Source of the DNA: Rhodospirillaceae bacterium
GTDB taxonomy: Bacteria > Pseudomonadota > Alphaproteobacteria > MPNO01 > UBA2964
Direction of reading: 5' to 3'
NCBI GenBank assembly: GCA_002724505.1
Contig: PBOV01000012.1
Location: 6,753-16,522 of the forward strand
Length of the DNA: 9,770 nt
Shown here: one piece after another, positions 1 through 6,420 of the stretch
How the letters are laid out: each line of letters opens with the position of its first letter
Numbering within the stretch: the stretch's first letter is position 1
Position numbers and translations under genes: made by a program
Notes under the pieces: model-generated
Databases searched by the model: none
What the model was told of the DNA's origin: nothing
The model's input: only the letters and a program-made list of their open reading frames with translations

Positions 1-282
1 GATAATTAGGTGGGAAATCACACGGGCCATTAATCGGGCCTCATCTATGTTGTTGGTTAAAAAATATTAATCTACGATAAACTAAGTTGAATCTATTACT
101 ATAAATATTTCCAATATAGCTGTTTCTCCCCGATATTACTCAATGGGTAAGAGCTTAACAAGGCGAATTGCAAGGGATTCTTGTTTAACAAGCTGGAAAG
201 CTTGCTAATTTCGCACAATTTCAGTAACGTCCGCGCCTCTTTTCGTTAAATTAAGTCGGAAAATTGTAAGAATACGGTTAAT
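1..282. other. intergenic region upstream of the tRNA
   Basis: No convincing gene is present. On the plus strand, positions 2-70 form an open stretch of 22 codons ending in TAA (68-70). It could be the 3' tail of a gene that starts outside the window, but it is too short to recognise. Between 159 and 204 there is a cluster of short complementary words (CAAG at 159, 171 and 189; CTTG at 180 and 201), including a clean 6-bp hairpin CAAGCT-GGAA-AGCTTG at 189-204 with no T-run after it. The word TTAACAAG occurs twice, at 155-162 and 185-192. The promoter of the tRNA must lie near 240-280, but no convincing -35/-10 pair stands out. Confidence 0.5.
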
Positions 283-359
283 GCGCCCGTAGCTCAGCTG
301 GATAGAGCACTAGACTACGAATCTAGGGGTCGGGAGTTCGAATCTTCCCGGGCGCGCCA
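283..359 (+). tRNA. tRNA-Arg (anticodon ACG)
   Basis: A full cloverleaf can be drawn by hand. The acceptor stem is GCGCCCG (283-289) with CGGGCGC (349-355), followed by discriminator G356 and an encoded CCA (357-359). The D stem is GCTC (292-295) with GAGC (305-308). The anticodon stem is CTAGA (310-314) with TCTAG (322-326), around the loop CTACGAA, which places anticodon ACG at 317-319. The T arm is GGGAG (332-336), loop TTCGAAT, then CTTCC (344-348) with one G-U pair. In bacteria A34 of this tRNA is normally edited to inosine so that it reads CGU, CGC and CGA. It is 77 nt long including CCA, and no stem is mispaired beyond the G-U. Confidence 0.97.
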
Positions 360-419
360 AACCGTCTAAACCAAGTTAGTTTAAGCACGAGTTGCGTTGA
401 CCAGAATGTGTTAAACCCT

Positions 420-446
420 TTCCAATTTCAAATTGGGGCGTCTTTT
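420..446 (+). terminator. possible terminator of the tRNA transcript
   Basis: A perfect inverted repeat CCAATTT-C-AAATTGG (422-436) can fold as a CCAAT/ATTGG hairpin with a 5-nt loop, extended outward by two G-U pairs. It is followed by CGTCTTTTC, a short and interrupted T-run. It lies about 60 nt after the tRNA. The weak T-tract keeps confidence low, and it could instead be a protein-binding palindrome. Confidence 0.35.
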
Positions 447-461
447 CAAGGCATTAACGGG

Positions 462-498
462 CGCCTAATTTTTATTAAAGTTCTATAAAAATTAGGCG
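462..498. repeat. 14-bp perfect inverted repeat (stem-loop)
   Basis: CGCCTAATTTTTAT at 462-475 is exactly complementary to 485-498, with a 9-nt loop (476-484). The stem ends 34 nt before the likely start of the NTF2-like gene. Neither strand has a T-run directly after the stem, so it is not a standard intrinsic terminator. In RNA it would make a stable 5' untranslated hairpin for the downstream gene if transcription begins upstream of it. Confidence 0.6.
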
Positions 499-519
499 AA
501 AAATAAATTTCTGTGGTTT

Positions 520-523
520 GGGA
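520..523 (+). promoter_or_regulatory. ribosome binding site deciding the TTG start at 533
   Basis: GGGA lies 9 nt before TTG 533, a workable Shine-Dalgarno spacing. The other in-frame TTG (518) has no purine-rich site in front of it, and no in-frame ATG occurs before the conserved part of the protein. Confidence 0.5.
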
Positions 524-532
524 AAAATCAAA

Positions 533-940
533 TTGTCTGATCGTGATGCTGTTTTATTTGCTAATGATGCGTTTTATAGGGCATTCGCTGACCGGGATCA
601 AAAAGCGATGGAAAAACTATGGTCGGACAAGTTGCCCGTTTGTTGTCTGCACCCTGGTTGGGGACCGATTTTCGATCTTCAGGAAATTTTTAAAAGCTGG
701 GAGGCAATTCTAATGAATGCAGAATCACCTGAAATCAAATGTCGAGACGCCAGAGCCCATGTTTATGGTGATGTTGGCAGTGTAATCTGTTTCGAAGAGC
801 TTGCTACTGCCACGCTGATCACAACCAATATTTTCCATCGAGAGGAAAAGGTTTGGAAAATGATTCATCATCAAGCAGGACCAACCCCTGTTTTACCAAA
901 CGATGAGGTAGGGGACAAAACAGTCCAACGCCTGCATTGA
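533..940 (+). CDS. NTF2-like / SnoaL-family protein
   Basis: A protein of 135 residues with the cone-shaped NTF2-like fold of the SnoaL_3/DUF4440 group. Recognition rests on the N-terminal helix pattern (AFYRAFADRD, residues 13-22), the HPGW motif at 40-43, the helix with SW at 55-56, and the C-terminal strands NIFHRE (99-104) and HHQAGP (112-117). Family members form a pocket that either acts in small-molecule isomerisation or hydration or simply binds ligand; the substrate is unknown for this subgroup. No signal peptide or membrane segment is visible, so it is probably cytoplasmic. The start is uncertain: TTG 533 is chosen for its GGGA site, and TTG 518 would add five residues (MGKIK). It stands alone on its strand and converges on the CoxG gene with an 18-nt gap. 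The family call is good; the function is not known. Confidence 0.85.
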   Translation: MSDRDAVLFANDAFYRAFADRDQKAMEKLWSDKLPVCCLHPGWGPIFDLQEIFKSWEAILMNAESPEIKCRDARAHVYGDVGSVICFEELATATLITTNIFHREEKVWKMIHHQAGPTPVLPNDEVGDKTVQRLH

Positions 941-958
941 GCTTTCATCTGTCAATGT

Positions 959-1570
959 TTATTTTACGCCAAAGAGGCGTTTTATAGCATTCCATATTAC
1001 CATTAGCCCCATACTGCCGACTTGTATTGGTGCGGCGACCGGCTGTGGGGTGTCTTTTGTCAAGATGGTTTTACTACCCTTCCGATCTACATCAATTTCT
1101 CTCTCAGCTTCAGTCTCTGCATCGATAACATTATTTTTAAGATTTTGTGCAAATTGGCCGATAATTTGCTGGGAGAGGTCCTTTATCATTCCAACGCCGC
1201 GGCCGTACTGTGCGACTGCGCCTGAAAGTTGAAGGCTAGTATCGATGATTACCTTGGTACCATTGTCGCTGGATTCCATTCTGAATGCGACATTAGCATG
1301 AGCTCCACCACGTCCCTTAGAATCTGTACCCTGCGCCTTAAGTTTTGCGCTGTAATTTTCGGCATCAAGCTCCTCAAATGTGGTTTGACCGTTAAATGTT
1401 AAGGCAACGGGCCCTAACTTGACCGATATCTTTCCTTTGTATGTCTTATCATCGACGACTTCTGTCAGCTCAGCACCTGGCACACAAGGCGCGATACGCT
1501 GAATATCCATAAGAATGTTCCAGGCTTCATCTAAAGGCGCTGGAACCTCAAACTCATTATCGAACTCCAA
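959..1570 (-). CDS. coxG: CoxG-like SRPBCC protein (CO dehydrogenase subunit G family)
   Basis: A 203-residue protein with the START/SRPBCC-type fold of the CoxG family (PF06240). Visible signatures are the start MEFDNEFEVPAP, the APCVPGAEL motif (27-35), GPV at 53-55, a glycine-rich KGRGGA (85-90), and the helix leading into QQIIGQFAQNL (134-144). After a charged linker the C-terminus (about 183-203) is a short hydrophobic/basic helix. In Oligotropha, CoxG is known to help anchor CO dehydrogenase to the membrane, and this tail fits that role. Other family members are encoded with many xanthine dehydrogenase-type enzymes and probably serve them rather than CO oxidation. The start is TTG with GGGG 8 nt upstream; the first ATG (codon 21) would cut away conserved sequence. 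It points the same way as the large-subunit genes but is separated from them by an opposing gene. Family confidence is high; the partner enzyme is inferred. Confidence 0.9.
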   Translation of the reverse strand: MEFDNEFEVPAPLDEAWNILMDIQRIAPCVPGAELTEVVDDKTYKGKISVKLGPVALTFNGQTTFEELDAENYSAKLKAQGTDSKGRGGAHANVAFRMESSDNGTKVIIDTSLQLSGAVAQYGRGVGMIKDLSQQIIGQFAQNLKNNVIDAETEAEREIDVDRKGSKTILTKDTPQPVAAPIQVGSMGLMVIWNAIKRLFGVK

Positions 1571-1695
1571 AGCTTTATCCCCATCTTGTGAATTTAGATT
1601 TCAAAGGCTTTATCTCATAGCTGTCGCCTAGCGTCTATCCAAGGGTTAAAAAGGGAAGAAATTTTTTCGAATTGTGTCCGGAAAGATTATTTTAT
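1571..1695. promoter_or_regulatory. divergent intergenic region coxG / EgtB-SenA-like gene
   Basis: About 125 nt separate the two divergent starts, so promoters for both genes are expected here. I find no confident -35/-10 pair. The similar words AAGCTTTATC (1571-1580) and AGGCTTTATC (about 1606-1615) are visible, and the part near the plus-strand gene is purine-rich (AAGGGAAGAA). No operator-like palindrome is seen beyond the short TTCGAA. Confidence 0.3.
1579..1582 (-). promoter_or_regulatory. ribosome binding site for the TTG start of coxG
   Basis: Read on the minus strand this is GGGG, 8 nt before TTG 1570-1568. It supports the TTG start, which also preserves the conserved N-terminus of the family. 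Confidence 0.5.
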
Positions 1696-3057
1696 ATGAA
1701 AGGAAACAAACGAGACCCAGCAATGATAGACTTTCCAAAAGTACAACAAGTTTCCAATAAGTATCTTGAAAAAATTGTTCGTGACGCAGATGCACGAACG
1801 ATCCAATTGATCGAAGGGCTAGACGATGACCAGCTGATGGGCCCGAAACTCAATATTGTAAACCCAATGTTGTGGTGTATTGGGCATACTGCATGGTTTT
1901 ATGAAAAATTTATTTTGCGGGATCGGGAAAATCTTGCTCCGATTTTAGATTATGGAGACACACTATATGACTCCATGGCGGTCGCCCATAATACGCGCTG
2001 GGATCTTAATTTGCCTGATCTTGAGACGACGATTAAATATCGTGAAACAATTCGCGATTTAATTCTCGAGCGCCTGGGTTCCGATAAACTTGCTTCTGCT
2101 GAAAATTCTTATTTTTTGCAACTCACAGTCTTTCATGAAGATATGCATGATGAGGCGTTAACATATACAAGACAAACTCTCGGCTATCCCCGCCCCCCAT
2201 TTGTTGAAAGTGTGCCAGTGTCGATTGAGGGGGGTGGGCCGTACCCTGGAGATGTAGAAATCCCCGGCGGAGTTCATATGCTGGGGTCCAGACCAACTGC
2301 ACCATTCTTTATGGATAATGAGAAATGGGGGCAGGGCTACGAGGTCAAGCCCTTCTCTATTTCAAAGGCGCCGGTAACGAATGAGGAATTTGCCGAATTT
2401 GTAGACGCCCGCGGTTATCAGAGGGAGGAGCTTTGGACAAGTGCGGGCTGGCAGTGGCGCAGTAAAGTCGGAGCAGAACACCCTTTTCACTGGAAAAAAA
2501 TTGAAGGTAACTGGCATACTAAATATTTCGATAAGTTCGAGGTTTTGCATCCGTACGAGCCTGTCGTATACGTTAATTGGTTCGAAGCAATGGCCTGGTG
2601 TAAATGGGCGGCACGTCGACTGCCTTGGGAGGGCGAGTGGGAAGTAGCTGCGTCACGTATTCCCCAGGTAGATAGTGACACGCTCCAAGGACCCGAGAAC
2701 AGATATCCGTGGGGTAATGAAATTGCTACAAGCAATCACGCAAATCTTGATGGTTTCTACGGAAGACCAGTTGATGTTGGAGCATTCTCCCGAGGCGATA
2801 GCGCTTATGGTTGTCGGCAGATGATGGGTAATGTTTGGGAATGGACCCAGTCTGCTTTCATGGGCTTTGAAGGCTTTGTGCCGGATCCCTACGTAGACTA
2901 CTCAAAGCCTTGGTTCGATGGGCAGCACGCTGTCTTACGCGGCGGCTCTTGGGCAACCAGAAATCGGATCGTTTGGAATACGTTTAGGAATTTTTATACC
3001 TGTGACCGACGCGACGTAATTGCTGGGTTTAGAACCTGCGCCCTTGATTTAGCCTGA
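1696..3057 (+). CDS. EgtB/SenA-family non-heme iron enzyme (DinB_2 + FGE-sulfatase domains)
   Basis: A 453-residue enzyme of the ergothioneine/selenoneine C-S or C-Se bond-forming family: an N-terminal DinB-like four-helix domain (about 20-165) and a C-terminal formylglycine-generating-enzyme-like domain (about 180-450). Iron ligands are visible as His64 (GHTAWF) and His147/His151 (FHEDMH). The spacing of 83 and 4 residues equals that of His51/134/138 in mycobacterial EgtB. The C-terminus carries MMGNVWEWT (376-384), VLRGGSWAT, FRNFY and AGFR, all typical of the family. Such enzymes use O2 and Fe(II) to join a thiol or selenosugar to hercynine. The stretches YDSMAVAHNTRW and FHEDMHDEAL remind me more of SenA (selenoneine synthase) than of classical EgtB, but neither EgtD nor SenB/SenC is nearby, so the substrate is open. 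Start choice: ATG 1696 has GGAAAG 10 nt upstream; ATG 1723 and TTG 1672 are alternatives. It ends 8 nt from the opposing large-subunit gene. Confidence 0.88.
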   Translation: MKGNKRDPAMIDFPKVQQVSNKYLEKIVRDADARTIQLIEGLDDDQLMGPKLNIVNPMLWCIGHTAWFYEKFILRDRENLAPILDYGDTLYDSMAVAHNTRWDLNLPDLETTIKYRETIRDLILERLGSDKLASAENSYFLQLTVFHEDMHDEALTYTRQTLGYPRPPFVESVPVSIEGGGPYPGDVEIPGGVHMLGSRPTAPFFMDNEKWGQGYEVKPFSISKAPVTNEEFAEFVDARGYQREELWTSAGWQWRSKVGAEHPFHWKKIEGNWHTKYFDKFEVLHPYEPVVYVNWFEAMAWCKWAARRLPWEGEWEVAASRIPQVDSDTLQGPENRYPWGNEIATSNHANLDGFYGRPVDVGAFSRGDSAYGCRQMMGNVWEWTQSAFMGFEGFVPDPYVDYSKPWFDGQHAVLRGGSWATRNRIVWNTFRNFYTCDRRDVIAGFRTCALDLA

Positions 3058-3072
3058 GTACCTTTCTACTCA
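3055..3072. terminator. stem-loop spanning the two convergent stop codons
   Basis: TGAGTA (3055-3060) pairs with TACTCA (3067-3072) around the 6-nt loop CCTTTC. The stem contains the TGA of the plus-strand gene (3055-3057) and the TAG of the minus-strand gene (3068-3066). It may serve as a weak two-way terminator, but neither side has a T-run, so the role is speculative. Confidence 0.25.
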
Positions 3073-4484
3073 CTGCTCTTATTGGAGTTTTCCTGAATTA
3101 ACTCCCAGAGTTTGTGGGGCGTAGCCGGCATTGGCACGTCCTTAACTCCATAAGGTTTTAATGCGTCAATTAAGGCGCTTTGAATACAGGGGAGTGCTCC
3201 TACACAGCCCGCTTCACCAGCTCCCTTAATCCCGAGAGGGTTGGTGGGGGATGCTGTTCCAGCCGCAATCACATCAATTGAAGACATATCATCGGCACGA
3301 GGCATGCAGTAATCTAAAAAAGAGGCTGATAAAAGCTGACCACTTTCTGGGTCATAGTTTAAATCTTCACACAATGCCTGCCCGAGCCCTTGACTAATGC
3401 CACCATGTATTTGGCCTTTGAGAAGTAAAGGGTTGATGACCGTTCCCACATCGTCAACGACAACGTAAGACAAAACCTCCGTACTTCCAGTTTCTGGATC
3501 AATCTCTAACTCGCAAAAATGGCAACCGTTGGGGAATGTTGGGGCCTTTGGTTTAAAGGCGGCGAAGGCAACTAACGTTGGTTCAATTTCGGGCGGCAAG
3601 CCTATCAAAGCGTATGCTGTTTGAGCTACTTCTTCAATTCTCACGGAATGGTCCGTACCAATAACTGAAAAATTACCATCTTTGAAAGTAATGTCGGTAT
3701 CAGCAGCTTCCAACATATGCGAAGCTATTTTCTTCCCGTGTTCAATAATTCGATCACTCGCTATTTGCAAAGCGGCTCCGCCATTGCCAGCTGATCGGGA
3801 ACCAAAGGTGCCGCGACCATGAGCAACAATATCTGTATCACCTTGTACTAAGGTGATATTATTAAGTTCAACGCCAAGAATTTCATTTATCAGCTGCTTA
3901 AAGGTCACATCATGGCCTTGGCCTTGGGCGAGTGTTCCCATCAGGATTGTGCAATGGCCAGATCCATCGAAACGAATCTCTGCAGTTTCTTCAATTGGCG
4001 CTGCTGATTGTTCTATCGCAAAGGCAACTCCAATACCTCGAAGTTGTCCGCGCGCCGCCGACACTGCGCGTCGTTCTTCGAAATTATCATAATCAGAGAG
4101 TTTTACGGCTCTATCTAATACATCGGGAAAATTACCCGAATCATAGTTGAAAATTAGACCAGTTTGATACGGTATTGCATCTGGAGGGATCAGATTTAAA
4201 CGTCTTAATTCAACGCGATCAAATCCCATCTCAATGGCAGCGGTGTCTATTACTTTCTCGATTGCAAGACTCGCTTCGGGGCGTCCAGCGCCACGATAGG
4301 GTCCGACCCAGTTGGTATTGGTAAATACCCCGGTTACTGCTGTATAAATTGATGGAGTAGTATATACCCCAGCTAAGCCGCCAAGATTATTGGTTGGTGA
4401 ATGCGGCGTCATTGAACCAAGGTAAGCACCCAGGTTGGCAGTGGTGTCGACACTAAGGGCCAAAAAATGTCCGTCTTTATCCAA
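3066..4484 (-). CDS. C-terminal fragment of the interrupted large subunit
   Basis: This is what an automatic caller would give for the part after the TGA: 472 residues from a TTG at 4484-4482. It contains most of the Mo-cofactor binding domains (PYRGAGRPE at 62-70, GQGH at 188-191, GAGEAG with the presumed base Glu at 424). The true reading frame continues upstream without a break to the TGA, 14 codons earlier (DTHARDN and on), which any TTG start would drop. No Shine-Dalgarno sequence precedes this TTG, so independent translation is doubtful. It is best read as the second half of the 3066-5399 gene. Confidence 0.45.
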   Translation of the reverse strand: MDKDGHFLALSVDTTANLGAYLGSMTPHSPTNNLGGLAGVYTTPSIYTAVTGVFTNTNWVGPYRGAGRPEASLAIEKVIDTAAIEMGFDRVELRRLNLIPPDAIPYQTGLIFNYDSGNFPDVLDRAVKLSDYDNFEERRAVSAARGQLRGIGVAFAIEQSAAPIEETAEIRFDGSGHCTILMGTLAQGQGHDVTFKQLINEILGVELNNITLVQGDTDIVAHGRGTFGSRSAGNGGAALQIASDRIIEHGKKIASHMLEAADTDITFKDGNFSVIGTDHSVRIEEVAQTAYALIGLPPEIEPTLVAFAAFKPKAPTFPNGCHFCELEIDPETGSTEVLSYVVVDDVGTVINPLLLKGQIHGGISQGLGQALCEDLNYDPESGQLLSASFLDYCMPRADDMSSIDVIAAGTASPTNPLGIKGAGEAGCVGALPCIQSALIDALKPYGVKDVPMPATPHKLWELIQENSNKSSE

Positions 4485-4526
4485 CGCGAGTTCAACCGTT
4501 ACGTCATTATCACGTGCGTGCGTATC

Positions 4527-4529
4527 TCA
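4527..4529 (-). other. in-frame TGA at codon 291 of the second large-subunit gene
   Basis: The minus strand reads ACA GAG TCC CTA ATG TGA GAT ACG CAC GCA CGT GAT, which is TESLM-stop-DTHARD. The paralogue at the same place reads ATG TCT GAT ACG CAC GCA CGG GAC, which is MSDTHARD. A TCA serine codon turned to TGA by one C-to-G change is the simplest origin. The following base is G. A short ACGT...ACGT stem with a 7-nt loop follows about 10 nt downstream, but it is too small to argue for a bacterial SECIS element. Confidence 0.9.
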
Positions 4530-5399
4530 CATTAGGGACTCTGTTCGGTCTGCTGTCCATTTGACGGGCCGTTCAAGTAGTTTTGAAGCCCACAAAACTA
4601 AAATCTGATCGTGATAAATATCACCTTTCATTCCGAACGCGCCTCCGACATCCCCGGAAACAACCCGGACTTTGGATGGCGGCAAATTCATTATGCTTGC
4701 CACATGATCTCTGATACCGTGCACGCTTTGTGTGCTTGTATGCAGGGTGTACCGGTCGAGCCTACGATCATAATCACCAATCGAGATTCGAGGCTCCATT
4801 GCGTTAGCAGAGATACGATTAATGTGATAGCTGATTTGGGTTTTATGGGCAGCTGCTGCTAGTGCATTTTCCACAGCAATTTTATTCCCGAGTTCATAAA
4901 AAAAACATTCGTTGTCAGGACATTCATCCCAAATTACCGGAGCATTTTCCTTTATGGCATCTTTGCTCGCGGTAACAGAAGGCATGATTTCATAATCAAC
5001 TTCAATAAGTTCTGCCGCATCTTTGGCCTGGGAATAGCTTTCCGCAACAATGAAAGCAACTTCGTCACCAACTAAACGGACCCGGTCGCTGGAGAGAGCT
5101 TTGCGTGGCCCCGTGAACATCGGCGAACCGTCGCGTTTCTGCCGTGGTACGGCGACAGGGAATGGCGAAAATCCAGCACCTTCCCAATCTTTACCTGTTA
5201 AAATTAATTTTACACCAGGCGCTAATTTGGCTGCAGAAACTTCCAGAGATAGGATTTTGGCATTTGCGTGTGGTGACCGGAGAAAATATCCATAGCACTG
5301 GTTTGCTAAAAGAAAATCATCCCCATATTGCCCACGGCCTTGCAGCAGTCTTGGGTCTTCCGTCCGTGGAACTGGCTGTCCGATTCCAAATTCACCCAT
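4527..5399 (-). CDS. N-terminal fragment of the interrupted large subunit
   Basis: The part that would be made if the TGA stops translation: 290 residues covering the Ald_Xan_dh_C-type domain and the start of the first Mo-binding domain, up to ...WTADRTESLM. It has a strong AGGAG site 6 nt before ATG 5399, so it is probably translated. It lacks the PYRGAGR loop, the GQGH motif and the catalytic glutamate, so it cannot be an active molybdenum hydroxylase by itself. Confidence 0.55.
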   Translation of the reverse strand: MGEFGIGQPVPRTEDPRLLQGRGQYGDDFLLANQCYGYFLRSPHANAKILSLEVSAAKLAPGVKLILTGKDWEGAGFSPFPVAVPRQKRDGSPMFTGPRKALSSDRVRLVGDEVAFIVAESYSQAKDAAELIEVDYEIMPSVTASKDAIKENAPVIWDECPDNECFFYELGNKIAVENALAAAAHKTQISYHINRISANAMEPRISIGDYDRRLDRYTLHTSTQSVHGIRDHVASIMNLPPSKVRVVSGDVGGAFGMKGDIYHDQILVLWASKLLERPVKWTADRTESLM

Positions 5400-5534
5400 C
5401 TTCCACTCCTGGATTGAAACTCTTTAAAACGGAGAACTTGCGTTTTATCTTAGCTTTTTTATTTCTTTGTAAGAAAACCGAGAGAAATATTCCATTCTTA
5501 ATTAACTCAATCTTATTTTTTTCCCCCATCAAAC
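5400..5534 (-). other. gap between the SDR and the second large-subunit gene
   Basis: A 135-nt AT-rich spacer, much longer than the 37-nt gap on the other side of the SDR, so the second large-subunit gene may have its own promoter. TTACAA, 17 nt, then GATAAA can be read on the minus strand about 60 nt upstream of the gene, but the match is poor. No clear terminator hairpin follows the SDR gene. Confidence 0.3.
5406..5410 (-). promoter_or_regulatory. ribosome binding site of the interrupted large-subunit gene
   Basis: AGGAG on the minus strand, 6 nt before ATG 5399-5397. This near-ideal site fixes the start and shows that the initiation signals of the gene are intact despite the later TGA. 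Confidence 0.75.
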
Positions 5535-6383
5535 TTATTCAGTGCTGCGAAGTTCAAAGCCAGCCGGAGCCATTTGAGCTTGGGCAGCCTGTGTGGGATC
5601 AAGGGTAGTATCCCACTTGTCGGCTTCAAATCTCTGGCCAGTAAAATCATCCGAGGCACTTGATGCTAGCCATAAAATAGGCGGGCCCATTACTTTGGGA
5701 TCGACTGGTTTACTGCCTGAATGGTGAGCACCAGATGCGCGCCACTCTGTTGGCATTATATCAGTATCGGCGGCGCGGCCTGGGATTAAAACATTCGAGG
5801 TTATGCCCGTTCCAGCAAGATCTTCCGCCCATATTCGCGTTGAAGCTTCTAGAGCGGTTTTAGAGGGGCCGTAGGGGAAAAAACCGTTACGCTGCATGGT
5901 CCCAATGCTCGTTGTGACATTAACAATCCTTCCCCACCCCTGTTTGAGCATATGGGGGATTGAGAAGGCTGCCATATGGAACGGACCCATTGTGTTTGTG
6001 TCAAATGTTGCTTGAACCTGAGCTATATCTGCTTCCCAAAACTTGGTTCGCTCGGTCATAAAATTTTCACTAAATGGCCGCATTCCAAGGCCAGCATTAT
6101 TTATCACCATGTCAATCTGACCAAACCGTTCAATTGTTGTCTCAACAATGCTCTTACATTCGTCAGAGTTACGTAAATCGGCGGCAATAGCATGTACATC
6201 TCCGCCACTATCACCGATAACGTCAGCGACATCTGCTTCTATAATCGGGATATCGGTTGCAATATGGCTGGGAGCGACCACCTTGGCGCCGGCGGCGCAG
6301 AGCGAAATTGTCATGGCTCTGCCTAGACCGCGGCTACCACCGGTAACAACGCAGACCTTCCCCGAAATTGATGGGTCAGACAT
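5535..6383 (-). CDS. short-chain dehydrogenase/reductase (SDR)
   Basis: A 282-residue classical-type SDR, a cytosolic NAD(P)-dependent oxidoreductase. The cofactor motif TGGSRGLG is at 14-21, NNAG at 95-98, and the catalytic set is Ser159, Tyr171 and Lys175 (YGPSK). After the second strand the usual acidic/basic cofactor-choosing site is replaced by a longer stretch (about 38-68), so NAD versus NADP cannot be told. The C-terminal third (NVLIPGRAADTDIMP onward) is the substrate-binding part. ATG 6383 is chosen over ATG 6395 because GGAG lies 6 nt before it, while 6395 has no ribosome site. It lies 37 nt downstream of the intact large subunit, so the two are probably co-transcribed. It may oxidise an alcohol or reduce a carbonyl in the pathway of the molybdenum enzyme; the substrate is unknown. 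Confidence 0.92.
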   Translation of the reverse strand: MSDPSISGKVCVVTGGSRGLGRAMTISLCAAGAKVVAPSHIATDIPIIEADVADVIGDSGGDVHAIAADLRNSDECKSIVETTIERFGQIDMVINNAGLGMRPFSENFMTERTKFWEADIAQVQATFDTNTMGPFHMAAFSIPHMLKQGWGRIVNVTTSIGTMQRNGFFPYGPSKTALEASTRIWAEDLAGTGITSNVLIPGRAADTDIMPTEWRASGAHHSGSKPVDPKVMGPPILWLASSASDDFTGQRFEADKWDTTLDPTQAAQAQMAPAGFELRSTE

Positions 6384-6389
6384 TAGTTT

Positions 6390-6393
6390 CTCC
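6390..6393 (-). promoter_or_regulatory. ribosome binding site deciding the SDR start
   Basis: GGAG on the minus strand, 6 nt before ATG 6383-6381. The site overlaps the upstream in-frame ATG (6395-6393), which is why the longer start is unlikely. Confidence 0.7.
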
Positions 6394-6420
6394 ATATATA
6401 AATTCGTTATTTTTGCTCAT

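Larger units (their letters stand above)
3066..5399 (-). pseudogene. CoxL-type molybdenum hydroxylase large subunit interrupted by one in-frame TGA
   Basis: A full-length xanthine dehydrogenase-family Mo-binding subunit of 778 codons including the final stop, in one frame from ATG 5399 to TAG 3068-3066. The only defect is TGA at codon 291 (4529-4527). Before it: the signature MGEFGIGQPVPRTEDPRLL, the Ald_Xan_dh_C-type domain (about 20-135), and VSGDVGGAFGMKG of the first Mo-binding domain. After it: PYRGAGRPE (367-375), a form II CoxL-like active-site loop; GQGH (493-496); and the C-terminal GAGEAG with Glu729 in the place of the catalytic base of the family. At the TGA the paralogue has Ser293 in MSDTHARDN; here the flanks M and DTHARDN are intact. 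Everything else looks under normal constraint, so this is a very recent nonsense mutation, an error, or a recoded stop. The upstream AGGAG site is strong. About half of residues match the 6421-8757 paralogue by eye. Confidence 0.75.

Noticed and set aside
283..498. tRNA-Arg as the attachment site of an integrated element
   Set aside because: No integrase, no repeated tRNA 3' end in the window and no change in gene character after it.
513..713. 66-codon frame starting at GTG 513
   Set aside because: It overlaps the NTF2-like gene in another frame and shows no known motif, while the frame from 533 matches a family along its whole length.
2487..2735. Minus-strand open frame of 82 codons inside the EgtB/SenA-like gene
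   Set aside because: It is antisense to conserved catalytic-domain sequence and has no sign of being coding.
4527..4529. UGA decoded as tryptophan or another amino acid in the whole genome
   Set aside because: TGA ends the NTF2-like gene (938-940) and the EgtB/SenA-like gene (3055-3057) at the expected protein ends, and tryptophans in all genes are TGG.
4482..4529. A natural split gene with translation restart at TTG 4484
   Set aside because: There is no Shine-Dalgarno site before the TTG, and the conserved DTHARDN codons between the stop and the TTG would be lost.
4460..4530. Selenocysteine insertion as the preferred reading of the TGA
   Set aside because: The paralogue has serine, not cysteine, at this place; no convincing SECIS hairpin follows; and a one-base TCA-to-TGA change is simpler. 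Kept only as an option to test.
5144..5608. Plus-strand open frame of 154 codons over the start of the large-subunit gene
   Set aside because: It lies antisense to clear protein motifs and across a spacer, with no recognisable family features; it is a shadow frame.
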